In this document: piece by piece, positions 50,670-59,205 of the stretch
Layout of the letters: each line of letters begins with the position of its first letter
Numbering within the stretch: the first letter of the stretch is position 1
NCBI RefSeq assembly: GCF_003202285.1
Contig: NZ_MASW01000008.1
Span: forward strand, 1 to 64,000
DNA length: 64,000 nucleotides
Origin: Prauserella muralis
GTDB taxonomy: Bacteria; Actinomycetota; Actinomycetes; Mycobacteriales; Pseudonocardiaceae
Direction: 5' to 3'
Position numbers and translations under genes: made by a program
Notes under the pieces: generated by a model
Database searches by the model: none
Told to the model about the DNA's origin: nothing
What the model saw: only the letters and a program-made list of their open reading frames with translations

Positions 50670-52120
50670 AGGACCGCGCGTTCCGCGGCAAGAGCCGCGT
50701 ACTCCGCGTAGGTCTTGTCTGATTCATTCCACTCGGCAATAGCTTGGGCCACAAGAACGTTGGTGTTCCGGACGTAACGCAAATACTTCATCGTCGACCC
50801 AGGATTCAGATGTCCGAGTAGCCGCTGCAAGATCAACTGCGGATTGCGGCAGATGTGGTCGGCCAGGTAAGCATTGTGCCCACCGTTGAGTCTGCGGTCC
50901 GTCTCCTGTGCAATCACCAACTGGGTGAGCTGCTCCAACATGTAAACCGAGAACGTGTGCCGTAGATCGTGGATTCTGAACCTGCGCGGCATCACCATAT
51001 CGACACCGTTTTCAGCTGCAATCCGAAGAGATCTGGCGTGCGCATCATCGAAGATCTGTTCCCACCGTTGCTTACTGAGCATCCGGCCACCACGGCCGAC
51101 GAACAACGCCATCGGCTCCAGACCGCAAGGCCCTTCGGTCACCGCGATTCTCCGCAGCTCCGCGGTCATCTTCTCGATCGAGAACGTCCGGCGTCTCCCA
51201 TGCAGCCGCCCGCTGACCTTCATCTGCCGCTCGTCGATATCGGTGACGACGAACAGCTCGGCTCTGCGCCTGGTCAACGCCGGTGCCGCCCTGCGAATCG
51301 TGGCGGCCCGCTCGGTGCGCCGGTAAAGGTCGAGCTCTTTCATCACGGAATGCTGGATCGTCACATCGCGGGGCAGGCTGTACTTCGCGATCATCTCCAG
51401 CCGTACGTCGACCGGCAGGCAGTCACGACGCGGGAGTCCGACCTCGATGTCCAGTAGCGAGGTGAATTCCCTCAAGCGCATCCCTGTCGTCACCGCGAGC
51501 TCCGCTGCCGCCGCGTTCCTGAGCGGAGCCGAACCTCGGAACGACAGGTCGACCCGGTCTGCTGGAAGCATTCCCCGCAAGCCGACCTGCTTGAGGAATC
51601 GCCACTGCCGGTGGGTCAGATGGCGAATGTCCAGATCCGATACCGCACCCCAGGCCAGGACGTCCCGGCCGTTGCGCAGCCGGCGATAAGGCTTGCGGTC
51701 CAGCCACTGGGCCTCGACCGCCCACTCATAGAAGTTGTTGATCAGCGCTCGTCGGCGCTTCCAGGTCGCCGGCGCGTTCGGCTTGTCCTGTAGCTCGGTC
51801 CGCTCAGCGCGGTAGGCGATCAGGTTTTCCTCAGTCGCCGACAGGACGTCAGTCGACGGTTCCAGCTGAGCCAGGAAGTCGACGAGGTCGAGCAGGTCGT
51901 AGGTGTAATCGGACAACGTCTTAGGTTGGTGAGTCTTGGCCATTTCGAACATGAACGAACACAGTGGCTCGACCGGCCGCATATCCCGTCCGAGGAAGAA
52001 CGGAGTCCCATCCTGCGGCGAACCCTTCCGCCGCAGGACAGTGAGACCGTCAACGCCAAGACCAGGCACGGGCTCAAAATATCGACGGACCTTGTCCCTC
52101 GACACGAAGAAGTGATCCAT
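50666..52120 (-). CDS. First tyrosine recombinase of the set
   Basis: 484 residues. SAM-like core-binding domain (HQPKTLSDYTYDLLDLVDFL, TWKRRRALINNFYEWAVEAQ), catalytic domain with VTTGMRLREFTSLLDIEVGL (Arg I), RFRIHDLRHTFSVYMLEQLT (His-x-x-Arg), LLGHLNPGSTMKYLRYVRNT (His and Tyr nucleophile). All five catalytic residues appear present. The start lies 118 bases from the island end. It is the most complete of the three and the likely main integrase. Confidence 0.92.
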   Translation of the reverse strand: MDHFFVSRDKVRRYFEPVPGLGVDGLTVLRRKGSPQDGTPFFLGRDMRPVEPLCSFMFEMAKTHQPKTLSDYTYDLLDLVDFLAQLEPSTDVLSATEENLIAYRAERTELQDKPNAPATWKRRRALINNFYEWAVEAQWLDRKPYRRLRNGRDVLAWGAVSDLDIRHLTHRQWRFLKQVGLRGMLPADRVDLSFRGSAPLRNAAAAELAVTTGMRLREFTSLLDIEVGLPRRDCLPVDVRLEMIAKYSLPRDVTIQHSVMKELDLYRRTERAATIRRAAPALTRRRAELFVVTDIDERQMKVSGRLHGRRRTFSIEKMTAELRRIAVTEGPCGLEPMALFVGRGGRMLSKQRWEQIFDDAHARSLRIAAENGVDMVMPRRFRIHDLRHTFSVYMLEQLTQLVIAQETDRRLNGGHNAYLADHICRNPQLILQRLLGHLNPGSTMKYLRYVRNTNVLVAQAIAEWNESDKTYAEYAALAAERAVL

Positions 52121-52238
52121 CGTTCGCCCCTCAGTGAGAGCTATACGGCTCCCAGAACCTAGCGGGCACGAATCAAAGGCGACAGAGCGGTACGAACGCC
52201 ACGGAACGGTGAGACAGGCTCAAATACTTGCCATAACA

Positions 52239-52242
52239 GGCG
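52239..52242. other. Island attachment core, right copy
   Basis: GGCG on the plus strand, matching 38198-38201. To its left lie 118 gene-free bases of island up to the first recombinase; to its right the Nudix N-terminal codons ...GGC TGG GTA C. The sequence ACCGCC also recurs at 38214-38219 just inside the left end. Confidence 0.6.
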
Positions 52243-52432
52243 GTACCCAGCCTCGCACCCGGTGCCGCACGAGCAGCACGTGGCGGTGCTCCGGGTCGGT
52301 GACCCAGACCTCGGCTGCGAGCGGCTCCAACGCGGTCGAACGTGCGTGTAGCCACGCCTGAGCGTCGTCGTACTCGGTCTCGGCAAGGCGAGCATCGACG
52401 GCCGCAGCGTCGATCGTCGCCTGGTCAGGCAT
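52239..52432 (-). pseudogene. N-terminal part of Nudix hydrolase split by the island
   Basis: ATG at 52432 reads MPDQATIDAAAVDARLAETE, DDAQAWLHARSTALEPLAAE, VWVTDPEHRHVLLVRHRVRG, W, V and then island sequence, where a stop appears at 52220. Its layout matches residues 1-63 of the intact paralogue at 45737. The rest is at 37876-38201. The ATG overlaps the end of the upstream gene by eight bases, so the original operon was XRE-TPR regulator, duplicated-domain protein, Nudix hydrolase. Confidence 0.88.
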
Positions 52433-52784
52433 CGCGTTCGATGCGCTCGAAGATGTCGATATCCGTCGCCTTCTGCCAGTCCGGCAAATCGTTCCAGTCC
52501 GCGACGTACGACGGCTTCGGCTCGGGGAAGTGCTTGAAGATCTGGCCGATCCAGCACAACGCCACAAAGCGGCCTTTCTGGTCTGGGGTCAGTTTGGTGG
52601 TGGCGCCGTCGGTGGCCTTGATGAAGGCGACGACCTGGTCGTACACGGCGGTCGCGGCGTCGCGTTCCCAGTCGGGGGTCTGGTCCCACGGGGTGATGTA
52701 GCCAGGCTTCGGCTCACCGGGGTAGTGCTTGGTGACTCCGGCGATCCACGCCTCGCGGAACACGCGGCCACGGTCGTTGTGCAT
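52425..52784 (-). CDS. Unknown protein with internal duplication
   Basis: 119 residues from the ATG at 52784, which has GGAGG eight bases upstream; starts at 52799 and 52802, overlapping the regulator's stop, are in frame but less well placed. Two related halves of about 45 residues: WIAGVTKHYPGEPKPGYITP-W-D-Q-T-P-DWERDAATAVYDQVV and WIGQIFKHFPEPKPSYVADW-NDLPDWQKATDIDIFERI. Soluble, no known family. Overlap with the Nudix gene and regulator marks it as the middle gene of an operon. Confidence 0.75.
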   Translation of the reverse strand: MHNDRGRVFREAWIAGVTKHYPGEPKPGYITPWDQTPDWERDAATAVYDQVVAFIKATDGATTKLTPDQKGRFVALCWIGQIFKHFPEPKPSYVADWNDLPDWQKATDIDIFERIERDA

Positions 52785-52798
52785 TCGGTCGTCCTCCA

Positions 52799-54082
52799 TC
52801 ACGCGGCGCGGTTGCCGACGAGTTTGGTGATCTCGGCATCGAGTCGCTGGATTTGTTGGTCGTTGAGCAAGGAAGCAAGGTGTGGCTGAAGGACCCGCAG
52901 CTTCTGTGCGATGACCCCCGAGCGGGTCTGGCGGGCGGTAGTCAGGACGGTGTCGGCGTAGGTGACGACCTGGTCCGGGTCGCGACGGTGCACGCCGATC
53001 ATCGCCAGGTCGGTCAGGACGCCTGCTTTCCGGCGGGCGGTCAAGGTGCCCTGCAGGGCGTCGACCAGAGCCGCTTCAGCTAGGTCGTGGCGGCCCAGCG
53101 TGACGTAGCAGGTTCCGCGTTCTTCAGCCAAGCGGGAGCCATCAAACCGGAGCCAGCCGCCGTTGTGCACCTGGCCCCGTAGGCGCTGGACCTCAGCAGC
53201 GGTGTCGAGGGCATGTTGGCAGGAGTCAAAGTCGCCGAGGCCGGCGAAGGTCTCGGCCTGCACCACGGCGACCCAGTGTCGGGTCGACAGGCTGGGGTCG
53301 CCTCGACGTGCGATGGTGGCGGCCACGTCGAGCATCGGCGCGGCATCCGCGAATCGGCGCTCGTACACGGCGACGAAAGCATGCCTGGTCAACGCGCAGG
53401 CCCACAGGTCGGAAGCGACGGCCTCCTTGCTCGCTGTTGCCGCAAGCGTGTAGCAGTGAGCGGCGTCGGTGTATCGGTTGCCGTCGAAGAAGATTTCCCC
53501 CGCCAACTGGAAGAGGTCGGCGGTCAGCTCGCAGAGCCGTTGTCGGATGGTCGGTGTCTGCGGTCGTCGCAAGGAGTCGCTGAGTACACCGAGTTGGGCT
53601 CGGACCAGCGGCAGCACCTGGGCCTTGGTCGGCGACAGTGCGTACACGCGCCACAGGTGGGAGTTGAGCTGGGCGAACTCCGCTGCTCCCGCCGTGTCCA
53701 CCGTGCCCGCGTGAGCTGTGGCGGCGAGCCGGTCGACGTCGCCGAGTACTGTCTCGCCAGCAGGCAGCGCGAGCAACGCGCCGGTCATGCTGAACAAGCG
53801 CAGCAGGTCACGACGGTTCATGTCGTCGGCCTCCGCAGGGTCGGCTGGTTCAGTGGCAACGGTAGAAGCTTGCCGGTTCGGCGTGAGCAACGCATCCAAC
53901 TGGTCGAGGCTCACATCGAGGGTCTTAGCCAAACACGGTCGACGGTACGGCTGCGGGGTCAGGGTGCCGCGTTCCCAGCGTCCGACCGTGGAGAACTCCA
54001 CGCCCACCGCCGCGCCGAAGCTCTCCTGGGTGTAGCCCATCTGCTCACGCCGCGCGGCGAAGGCATCTCGTCGGTCACTCAT
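52799..54082 (-). CDS. XRE-family regulator with TPR-type C-terminal domain
   Basis: 427 residues from the ATG at 54082. Cro/C1 helix-turn-helix at 1-65 (FAARREQMGYTQESFGAAVG, VEFSTVGRWERGTLTPQPYR), a linker with MNRRDLLRLFSMTGALLALP, then about 320 residues of helical TPR-like repeats (FQLAGEIFFDGNRYTDAAHC, AVVQAETFAGLGDFDSCQHA, LAEERGTCYVTLGRHDLAEA). Actinomycete regulators of this layout often sit beside RiPP clusters. It is divergent from the lanthipeptide genes and heads its own operon with the Nudix gene. Confidence 0.85.
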   Translation of the reverse strand: MSDRRDAFAARREQMGYTQESFGAAVGVEFSTVGRWERGTLTPQPYRRPCLAKTLDVSLDQLDALLTPNRQASTVATEPADPAEADDMNRRDLLRLFSMTGALLALPAGETVLGDVDRLAATAHAGTVDTAGAAEFAQLNSHLWRVYALSPTKAQVLPLVRAQLGVLSDSLRRPQTPTIRQRLCELTADLFQLAGEIFFDGNRYTDAAHCYTLAATASKEAVASDLWACALTRHAFVAVYERRFADAAPMLDVAATIARRGDPSLSTRHWVAVVQAETFAGLGDFDSCQHALDTAAEVQRLRGQVHNGGWLRFDGSRLAEERGTCYVTLGRHDLAEAALVDALQGTLTARRKAGVLTDLAMIGVHRRDPDQVVTYADTVLTTARQTRSGVIAQKLRVLQPHLASLLNDQQIQRLDAEITKLVGNRAA

Positions 54083-54532
54083 GAACACCACCTCACCCCG
54101 TCGGTCACCTGCCACGATAGCCAGCTACGGGTCAAGGCTGATCACCCGCTCGGCGAGCTGTACCCGTTCGGACTACCGCCTCTGAAAAGGCGTTTATGCA
54201 GGTCAGAGGTGATGACGCCTCATTGCCGCCTCATCGACGCCGCGTCGGCGCTCTGGCTATCGTTGATCACCAGGGGTTTGACTGATATCGCTGCGGTCCG
54301 GGCGAGCTTCCGCTTCGGCGCAGCCCGAGTATCCGGAAGCGTCTTTCACCGGGACGTGCCGTCGAGGGGTGTGTGGTGGTAGGACTGCCCTCCACTTCGA
54401 TGGAATTCCGCTCGCGGGTGTGCTGGCGGGAGCGCTCGGTACCTCGGTCGAGTTCCGGGCTGGTCCGCCTGGCGGGCGAAGTCACGGCCGACTCGCCGGG
54501 ACTCGGAGCGTAAAACCCACGAAGGAGGATCT
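54083..54532. other. Divergent intergenic region before the lanthipeptide cluster
   Basis: 450 bases without a supported gene. It must hold the promoters of the regulator (minus) and lanA (plus). A small inverted repeat CGCCTctgaaaAGGCG lies at about 54177-54192. I found no promoter pair convincing enough to mark. At its right edge is the strong RBS GAAGGAGGA of lanA. Confidence 0.5.
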
Positions 54533-54718
54533 GTGACGGTTCAGATGGAGTGGTCGCCGACCACGGTGGCCACGCCCGCCGCGGAGGTCGAGATGGGCTC
54601 GGAGTTCGACCTCGACATCACGCTGGTCGAGGTGGTGGACCCGGCGCATCTGATCAACATGACGGATGACGGCTGCGGGACGACGTGCGAGAAGTCGACC
54701 TGCATCAGCGCCGCCTGA
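54533..54718 (+). CDS. lanA: FxLD-type lanthipeptide precursor
   Basis: 61 residues from a GTG preceded by GAAGGAGGA. Leader: acidic, with the FxLD box FDLD at residues 25-28 followed by ITLVEVVD, the recognition element of LanB-type enzymes. Core, after about Met43: T-D-D-G-C-G-T-T-C-E-K-S-T-C-I-S-A-A, with Cys48, Cys52, Cys57 and dehydratable Thr44, Thr50, Thr51, Ser55, Thr56, Ser59. An Asp-Asp-Gly (45-47) precedes the first Cys, a natural substrate for an isoaspartyl methyltransferase such as that encoded at 59206. Up to three thioether rings are possible; cleavage site not determined. Confidence 0.9.
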   Translation: MTVQMEWSPTTVATPAAEVEMGSEFDLDITLVEVVDPAHLINMTDDGCGTTCEKSTCISAA

Positions 54719-54730
54719 TTGTCACGAGCG

Positions 54731-54770
54731 ACCGGACGCCCGCCAGGGGCTTCTTGGGCGGGCGTCCGGT
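54731..54770 (+). terminator. Hairpin between lanA and lanB
   Basis: ACCGGACGCCCGCC (54731-54744) pairs perfectly with GGCGGGCGTCCGGT (54757-54770), a 14-bp GC-rich stem, then TTCCATCC. Located between precursor and modification genes, it is probably a partial terminator or mRNA stabiliser that gives more precursor than enzyme. Confidence 0.7.
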
Positions 54771-54799
54771 TTCCATCCGTCGCTTTGGAGAGGTGTCCC

Positions 54800-57700
54800 G
54801 TGTCCACGGCCTTGCCCGACCGCGTCGGCTTTCGAGCCGCGGGTGGCCTGTTGGTCCGGGCTGTTGCAGAGGGCGAGCTGAAACTTCCGCCGTGGCCGAC
54901 GCTGACCGCGACCGGGGCCGACGCCGTCACCGCGTGGGTGGACTGGCTGCGCGAAGTGTGGGAGGTCGAAGCCGTCCGTGACGCCATCGGCCTGGCCAGC
55001 CCTGTCCTTGCTGACCGCGTCCACAACCTGTGTGGCGCTCAGGTTGCCAGCGAGCGCGAATCCCGGCGCGTGGTGCTGTCCGTTCTGCGGTACCTGGCAC
55101 GGTTGACCGGCCGTCCGACTCCCAACGGCTTGTTCGCCGGGGTCACCGCCGCGCGGTTCGACGCGGATCCCTCTCAGCGTTGGGGTGATGATCATCGCGC
55201 GGACGCTGCGGCCGACGCCGGGTGGCTGGCCGAGGTCATCCGACGGTTGGAAGGTCAGGCCGAGATCCTGGAGCGCTTGGTCCTCGTCGCGAACTCCACG
55301 TTGATGGTGCGCGGTGAGCGGCTTGTGGTTCCGTACCAGCCGACCGTCAACCATCGAGGCACCGGCGCAGTCGAAGTCGAACTTCGCTACACCGGCCCGG
55401 TGCGCGCGGCCGTGCGAGCTGCGCGGACACCGATTCCTTTCGATGACATGCGCGAGCAGGTACAGGCCGAGTTCCCGAGCACCGCCGGGAGCACGGTGAC
55501 CGGCTTGCTGGCCACGTTGGTCGCTCGTCGCGTGCTCGTCACCAACCTCCATGCGCCGAGCACGGAGCCCGACGCACTTGGCCACTTGGTGCGCGAGCTG
55601 GCCACGGTCGGCGAGGCTGCCACCGAGCGGTGCATGACGCTGAACGACATCCACGACATGTTGCGGCGACATCGGAACAGCCCAGCGGAAGCGCGGCGCA
55701 GGCTACGGACCGACGCCGCCGCGTCCATGAGCCGCCTGGCTCCGTCACGGCGGAGCCCAGTCACGGTCGACCTGCGGCTGGACCTGGACGTCGTGCTCCC
55801 CAGCGCAGTCGCCCGCGAAGCGGAACGTGCCGCGCTGGTCCTGGCGCGCCTGACCTCCCGCGCCAGCGGTACGGCAGCCTGGGCGGACTTCCACCGACGC
55901 TTCTACCAGCGGTTCGGCACCGGCGCACAGGTGCCACTGCTCGAGGTCATTGCCGACAGCGGGATCGGCTGGCCTGACGGCTACCCCGGCACCAGCGGAG
56001 TGGTCACACGACCCCAGCAGACGCCTCGGGACGAACGGCTGCTGGCGTTGGCCCAGGCCGCCGCGTTGGACGGTCAGCAAGAGGTCGTCCTCGGCGAGAG
56101 GTTGATCGCCGAGCTGGAGCTGGCGCCTGTGCACTCGATGCGGCTGCCCTCGCACCTCGAGTTGTGCGCCCGTGTCGACTCCCCGAGCCTGCAAGCCCTG
56201 AAGCAGGGCAACTTCCAGCTCGTCGTTACCTCAGTCTCGCGATCGGCCGGCGTCGTCAGCGGCCGTTTCCTGCACCTGTTCGACGAACACGACCGCCGAA
56301 TGCTGATCACGCCGCTCGCCCCGCCCGCGTCTGACGGGGTAATCCAGGCCCAGTTGTCATTCCCGCCTCTGGACCCCGCCACCGCACACGTCGCCCGCAG
56401 CGCCCAGGTCCTGCCAACCATCGTCAGCCTCGCCGAACACCGCGACACCGCCGCGTCAACGGCGGTCCTCACGGCGGCGGACTTGGCGGTCAGTTGCGAC
56501 AGCGACCGCCTGTATCTGACCGCACCCGCCCTCGGCGCGAGGGTCGAAGCGTGGGGCTTGCACGCACTCAACCTACGCAAACACACTCCGCCGCTGGCCC
56601 GCCTCCTGGTCGAACTGACCCGCGCACACTGCGCGGAGGTCACCGACTTCGACTGGGGCACGGCGGCCACGTTGCCGTTTCTTCCTCGGCTGCGCTTCGG
56701 CCGCATCGTGCTGTCCCCGGCCCGGTGGCGGTTGGCCGCAGCCGACCTTCCCGACCGGACCTCCAGCTGGGCGACCTGGGACAGCGCCCTGGCCGAGTGG
56801 CGCACCCGCCGCCGCCTCCCGCAGGCGGTGTTCCTGGTCGACGGGGACTGGCGGTTGCCGCTCGATCTCGTCGAGGACGCACACCGGGTCCTGCTGCGCG
56901 AGCACCTCGGTACCCACCCCCACGCGGTGCTGGAGGAAGGACCCGCTGAGGACGCCGCCGGATGGCTCGATGGCCGTGCTCACGACGTCGTCGTGCCCAT
57001 GGCCAGCTGTCAGCCGCAGGCCACGACGCGGCCACCGCGCCCGACGCCCCAGCGGATCGTCCGGCCAGGTGAGCACGGGCTGTCGCCGGGTGGTTCCCCC
57101 ATGCTGTTCGCCAAGCTCTACGGCGACCCGCAACGTCACAACACCGTGCTCGCCAAGCACCTGCCCGCACTGCTGGCGGAGTGGGGCGATGCCCAACCGC
57201 GGTGGTGGTTTCTGCGATTCCGCGAGGGCAACGAGCACTACCTGCGCTTGCGGATCAGTCTCCTCAGCACTGAGCCAGTGGTGTTCGGCGAGGCGGCCGG
57301 CCGGGTCAGCGCCTGGGCCGACCGGCTCCGCCGCCTCGGCCTGCTGCGCGACATCGCTTTCGCGACCTCCTACCCGGAGACCGGCCGCTGGGGCTCAGGT
57401 GCGGCACTATCAGCCGTCGAGGCGTTCTTCACGGCTGACTCCCGCGCCGTGCTCGCCGAGCTCGCCTGGCCCGCGCGACCGCACGACCATGCTCTGGCCG
57501 CGGCGAACTTCGCCGCCATCGCCGTCGCCTTCATGGGAGGGACCGAGGCCGGGATGCGGTGGCTGGTCGACCATGTCCCGGCCAAACCTCCTACCGTCGT
57601 GCCCCGGCCGGTGTTCACCGAGGCACAATGCCTCGCCGACCCCTCCGAGAATTTCCGCGCCTTGCGCAGCACGCCGGGTGCGGCTTCGGTCGTCGCGACA

Positions 57701-57913
57701 TGGGCCGAGCGCGCCCAGACCGTAGCTGCCTACCGAGCGCACCTGTCCGGGGCTGAGGCCGAGGGCGTCGACCCGGACGCCGCCTTGGGCTCGTTGCTGC
57801 ACACGCACTTCCTGCGGGCCTACGGCATCGAGCCCGACGACAAGGCGGTGTGCCTTTACCTGGCCCGGACCGCGGCCCTGACCTTCGCCGCCCGCACCGG
57901 AGGACCGCGATGA
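54800..57913 (+). CDS. lanB: Class I lanthipeptide dehydratase (LanB)
   Basis: 1037 residues from the GTG at 54800, with GGAGAGG seven bases upstream. The N-terminal glutamylation domain covers about residues 35-690 (LRYLARLTGRPTPNGLFAGV, VNHRGTGAVEVELRYTGPVR); the C-terminal SpaB_C elimination domain starts near 765 (MLFAKLYGDPQRHNTVLAKH, WFLRFREGNEHYLRLRISL). It is expected to use glutamyl-tRNA to dehydrate Ser/Thr of the core. Full-length with both domains, even though another SpaB_C-like domain is fused to the methyltransferase. Stop overlaps lanC (ATGA). Confidence 0.93.
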   Translation: MSTALPDRVGFRAAGGLLVRAVAEGELKLPPWPTLTATGADAVTAWVDWLREVWEVEAVRDAIGLASPVLADRVHNLCGAQVASERESRRVVLSVLRYLARLTGRPTPNGLFAGVTAARFDADPSQRWGDDHRADAAADAGWLAEVIRRLEGQAEILERLVLVANSTLMVRGERLVVPYQPTVNHRGTGAVEVELRYTGPVRAAVRAARTPIPFDDMREQVQAEFPSTAGSTVTGLLATLVARRVLVTNLHAPSTEPDALGHLVRELATVGEAATERCMTLNDIHDMLRRHRNSPAEARRRLRTDAAASMSRLAPSRRSPVTVDLRLDLDVVLPSAVAREAERAALVLARLTSRASGTAAWADFHRRFYQRFGTGAQVPLLEVIADSGIGWPDGYPGTSGVVTRPQQTPRDERLLALAQAAALDGQQEVVLGERLIAELELAPVHSMRLPSHLELCARVDSPSLQALKQGNFQLVVTSVSRSAGVVSGRFLHLFDEHDRRMLITPLAPPASDGVIQAQLSFPPLDPATAHVARSAQVLPTIVSLAEHRDTAASTAVLTAADLAVSCDSDRLYLTAPALGARVEAWGLHALNLRKHTPPLARLLVELTRAHCAEVTDFDWGTAATLPFLPRLRFGRIVLSPARWRLAAADLPDRTSSWATWDSALAEWRTRRRLPQAVFLVDGDWRLPLDLVEDAHRVLLREHLGTHPHAVLEEGPAEDAAGWLDGRAHDVVVPMASCQPQATTRPPRPTPQRIVRPGEHGLSPGGSPMLFAKLYGDPQRHNTVLAKHLPALLAEWGDAQPRWWFLRFREGNEHYLRLRISLLSTEPVVFGEAAGRVSAWADRLRRLGLLRDIAFATSYPETGRWGSGAALSAVEAFFTADSRAVLAELAWPARPHDHALAAANFAAIAVAFMGGTEAGMRWLVDHVPAKPPTVVPRPVFTEAQCLADPSENFRALRSTPGAASVVATWAERAQTVAAYRAHLSGAEAEGVDPDAALGSLLHTHFLRAYGIEPDDKAVCLYLARTAALTFAARTGGPR

Positions 57914-59160
57914 ACGCCGACCTCGCCTCGGATGCCGCGGTCGAGTACGCGACGGGGATCGCCGATCGCCTCGCCCGGCCGGACGCCCCCCACCTGCCCA
58001 CGGACGAGCCGTGGTGGCACCAATCCCTCGCCCACGGCGCTCCTGGTGTGGCACTGCTGCACATCGAGCTGGCAGCCGCCGGGATACGGCCGTTCGACCG
58101 CGCCCATGACTGGCTGACCGCCGTCACCAGCAAGCCGATCACCGCCGGAGCGAGCACCGGCTTGTTCTACGGCGCGCCGGCAGTCGCGCGCGCCCTCGCG
58201 GGAGCCGCCACAGTCCGTCCCGGCACGTACCAGTCCGCCCTCACGCCCTTGACCCGGCAGATCGCCGCCGACGCCCACAACCGCGTCGACAAGGCCCACG
58301 AGCGCATGGACGTCGTCGGGATGTTGCCGCAGATGGCCGAGTTCGACACGATTCGGGGCCTCGCTGGTCTCGGTGCCCATCTGCTGCACCACGACCCCGA
58401 CGGCACCGCCCTGCCGGCCGTTCTGGGCGCCCTCGTGCGGCTCACCCAACCGGTGATGGTCGAAGGAGAGGCCCTGCCGGGGTGGTGGACCCTCACCGGT
58501 CCCACCGGCCACGAGGACGACGAGTTCCCCGGAGGCCACGGCAACTTCGGCGTAGCACACGGCATCGGCGGCCCGCTGGCACTGCTGGCCCAGGCCCTGC
58601 GCCGGGGCATCGCCGTGGACGGGCAGCGCCAGGCCGTCGCGACGATCTGCGCGTGGCTGGACTCCTGGCGCATAAGCACTCCGAGCGGGCACCGGTGGCC
58701 CTACATGGTCACCCGAGACGAGGCGCGTTCGACGCCGATGTACGTGCGGCACAGCGGGGCCAGCCGACGCCCGAGCTGGTGCTACGGAACAGCGGGCATC
58801 GCCCGCACCCTGCACCTCGCCGCCCTGGCCCTCGACGACGCCGATCGCCGCCAGATCGCCGAGGAAGCCGTGATCAGTGCGGTGACCGACCCGGAACAGG
58901 ATGCGTTGATCAGCGACGCTTCGCTGTGCCACGGCTACGCCGGACTCGCCCGGATCACCGCTCATACCGCCATCGACACACCGGAGCCGGCCGCTTCCCG
59001 ACTCCGCGCGCTGGCCACCGAGATGCTGCACCGCGCCTGCGCCCAGGCCGTTCCCGAAGGCCCCGGCTTCCTCGAAGGCGCTGCCGGGGTCGGCCTAGCT
59101 GCCCTCGCCGCTGAGATCGAGCCCGCGACAGGCTGGGGCACCGGCCTGCTCATCACCTGA
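57910..59160 (+). CDS. lanC: Lanthipeptide cyclase (LanC)
   Basis: 416 residues. The double alpha-barrel repeats carry GLFYGAPAVARAL, GLAGLGAHLLHH, GNFGVAHGIGGPLALLAQAL, WCYGTAGIARTLHLAAL and LCHGYAGLARITAHTA; the Cys of WCYG and the Cys-His of LCHG are the zinc ligands that activate the peptide thiols. It forms (methyl)lanthionine by adding Cys to dehydro residues. ATG overlaps the lanB stop by ATGA. Confidence 0.94.
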   Translation: MNADLASDAAVEYATGIADRLARPDAPHLPTDEPWWHQSLAHGAPGVALLHIELAAAGIRPFDRAHDWLTAVTSKPITAGASTGLFYGAPAVARALAGAATVRPGTYQSALTPLTRQIAADAHNRVDKAHERMDVVGMLPQMAEFDTIRGLAGLGAHLLHHDPDGTALPAVLGALVRLTQPVMVEGEALPGWWTLTGPTGHEDDEFPGGHGNFGVAHGIGGPLALLAQALRRGIAVDGQRQAVATICAWLDSWRISTPSGHRWPYMVTRDEARSTPMYVRHSGASRRPSWCYGTAGIARTLHLAALALDDADRRQIAEEAVISAVTDPEQDALISDASLCHGYAGLARITAHTAIDTPEPAASRLRALATEMLHRACAQAVPEGPGFLEGAAGVGLAALAAEIEPATGWGTGLLIT

Positions 59161-59205
59161 TCCGTCCGAACGCGATCCGTCCGACCGAGAGGAGATTCCG
59201 CGCTG

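Larger units (their letters stand above)
38202..52238. mobile_element. 14-kb integrated island inserted in a Nudix gene
   Basis: Both ends lie inside one Nudix gene that is restored exactly in frame when the segment is removed. The right end holds three overlapping tyrosine recombinases and a DUF6262 gene, with the first recombinase start 118 bases from the junction. Cargo includes an IS5 element (a later insertion), two universal stress proteins, a K+/H+ antiporter, an Rv1733c-like protein, small membrane proteins and an intact Nudix paralogue. One recombinase has a frameshift, so the element may be fixed. Ends and size (about 14.04 kb) are seen; mobility is inferred. Confidence 0.8.
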
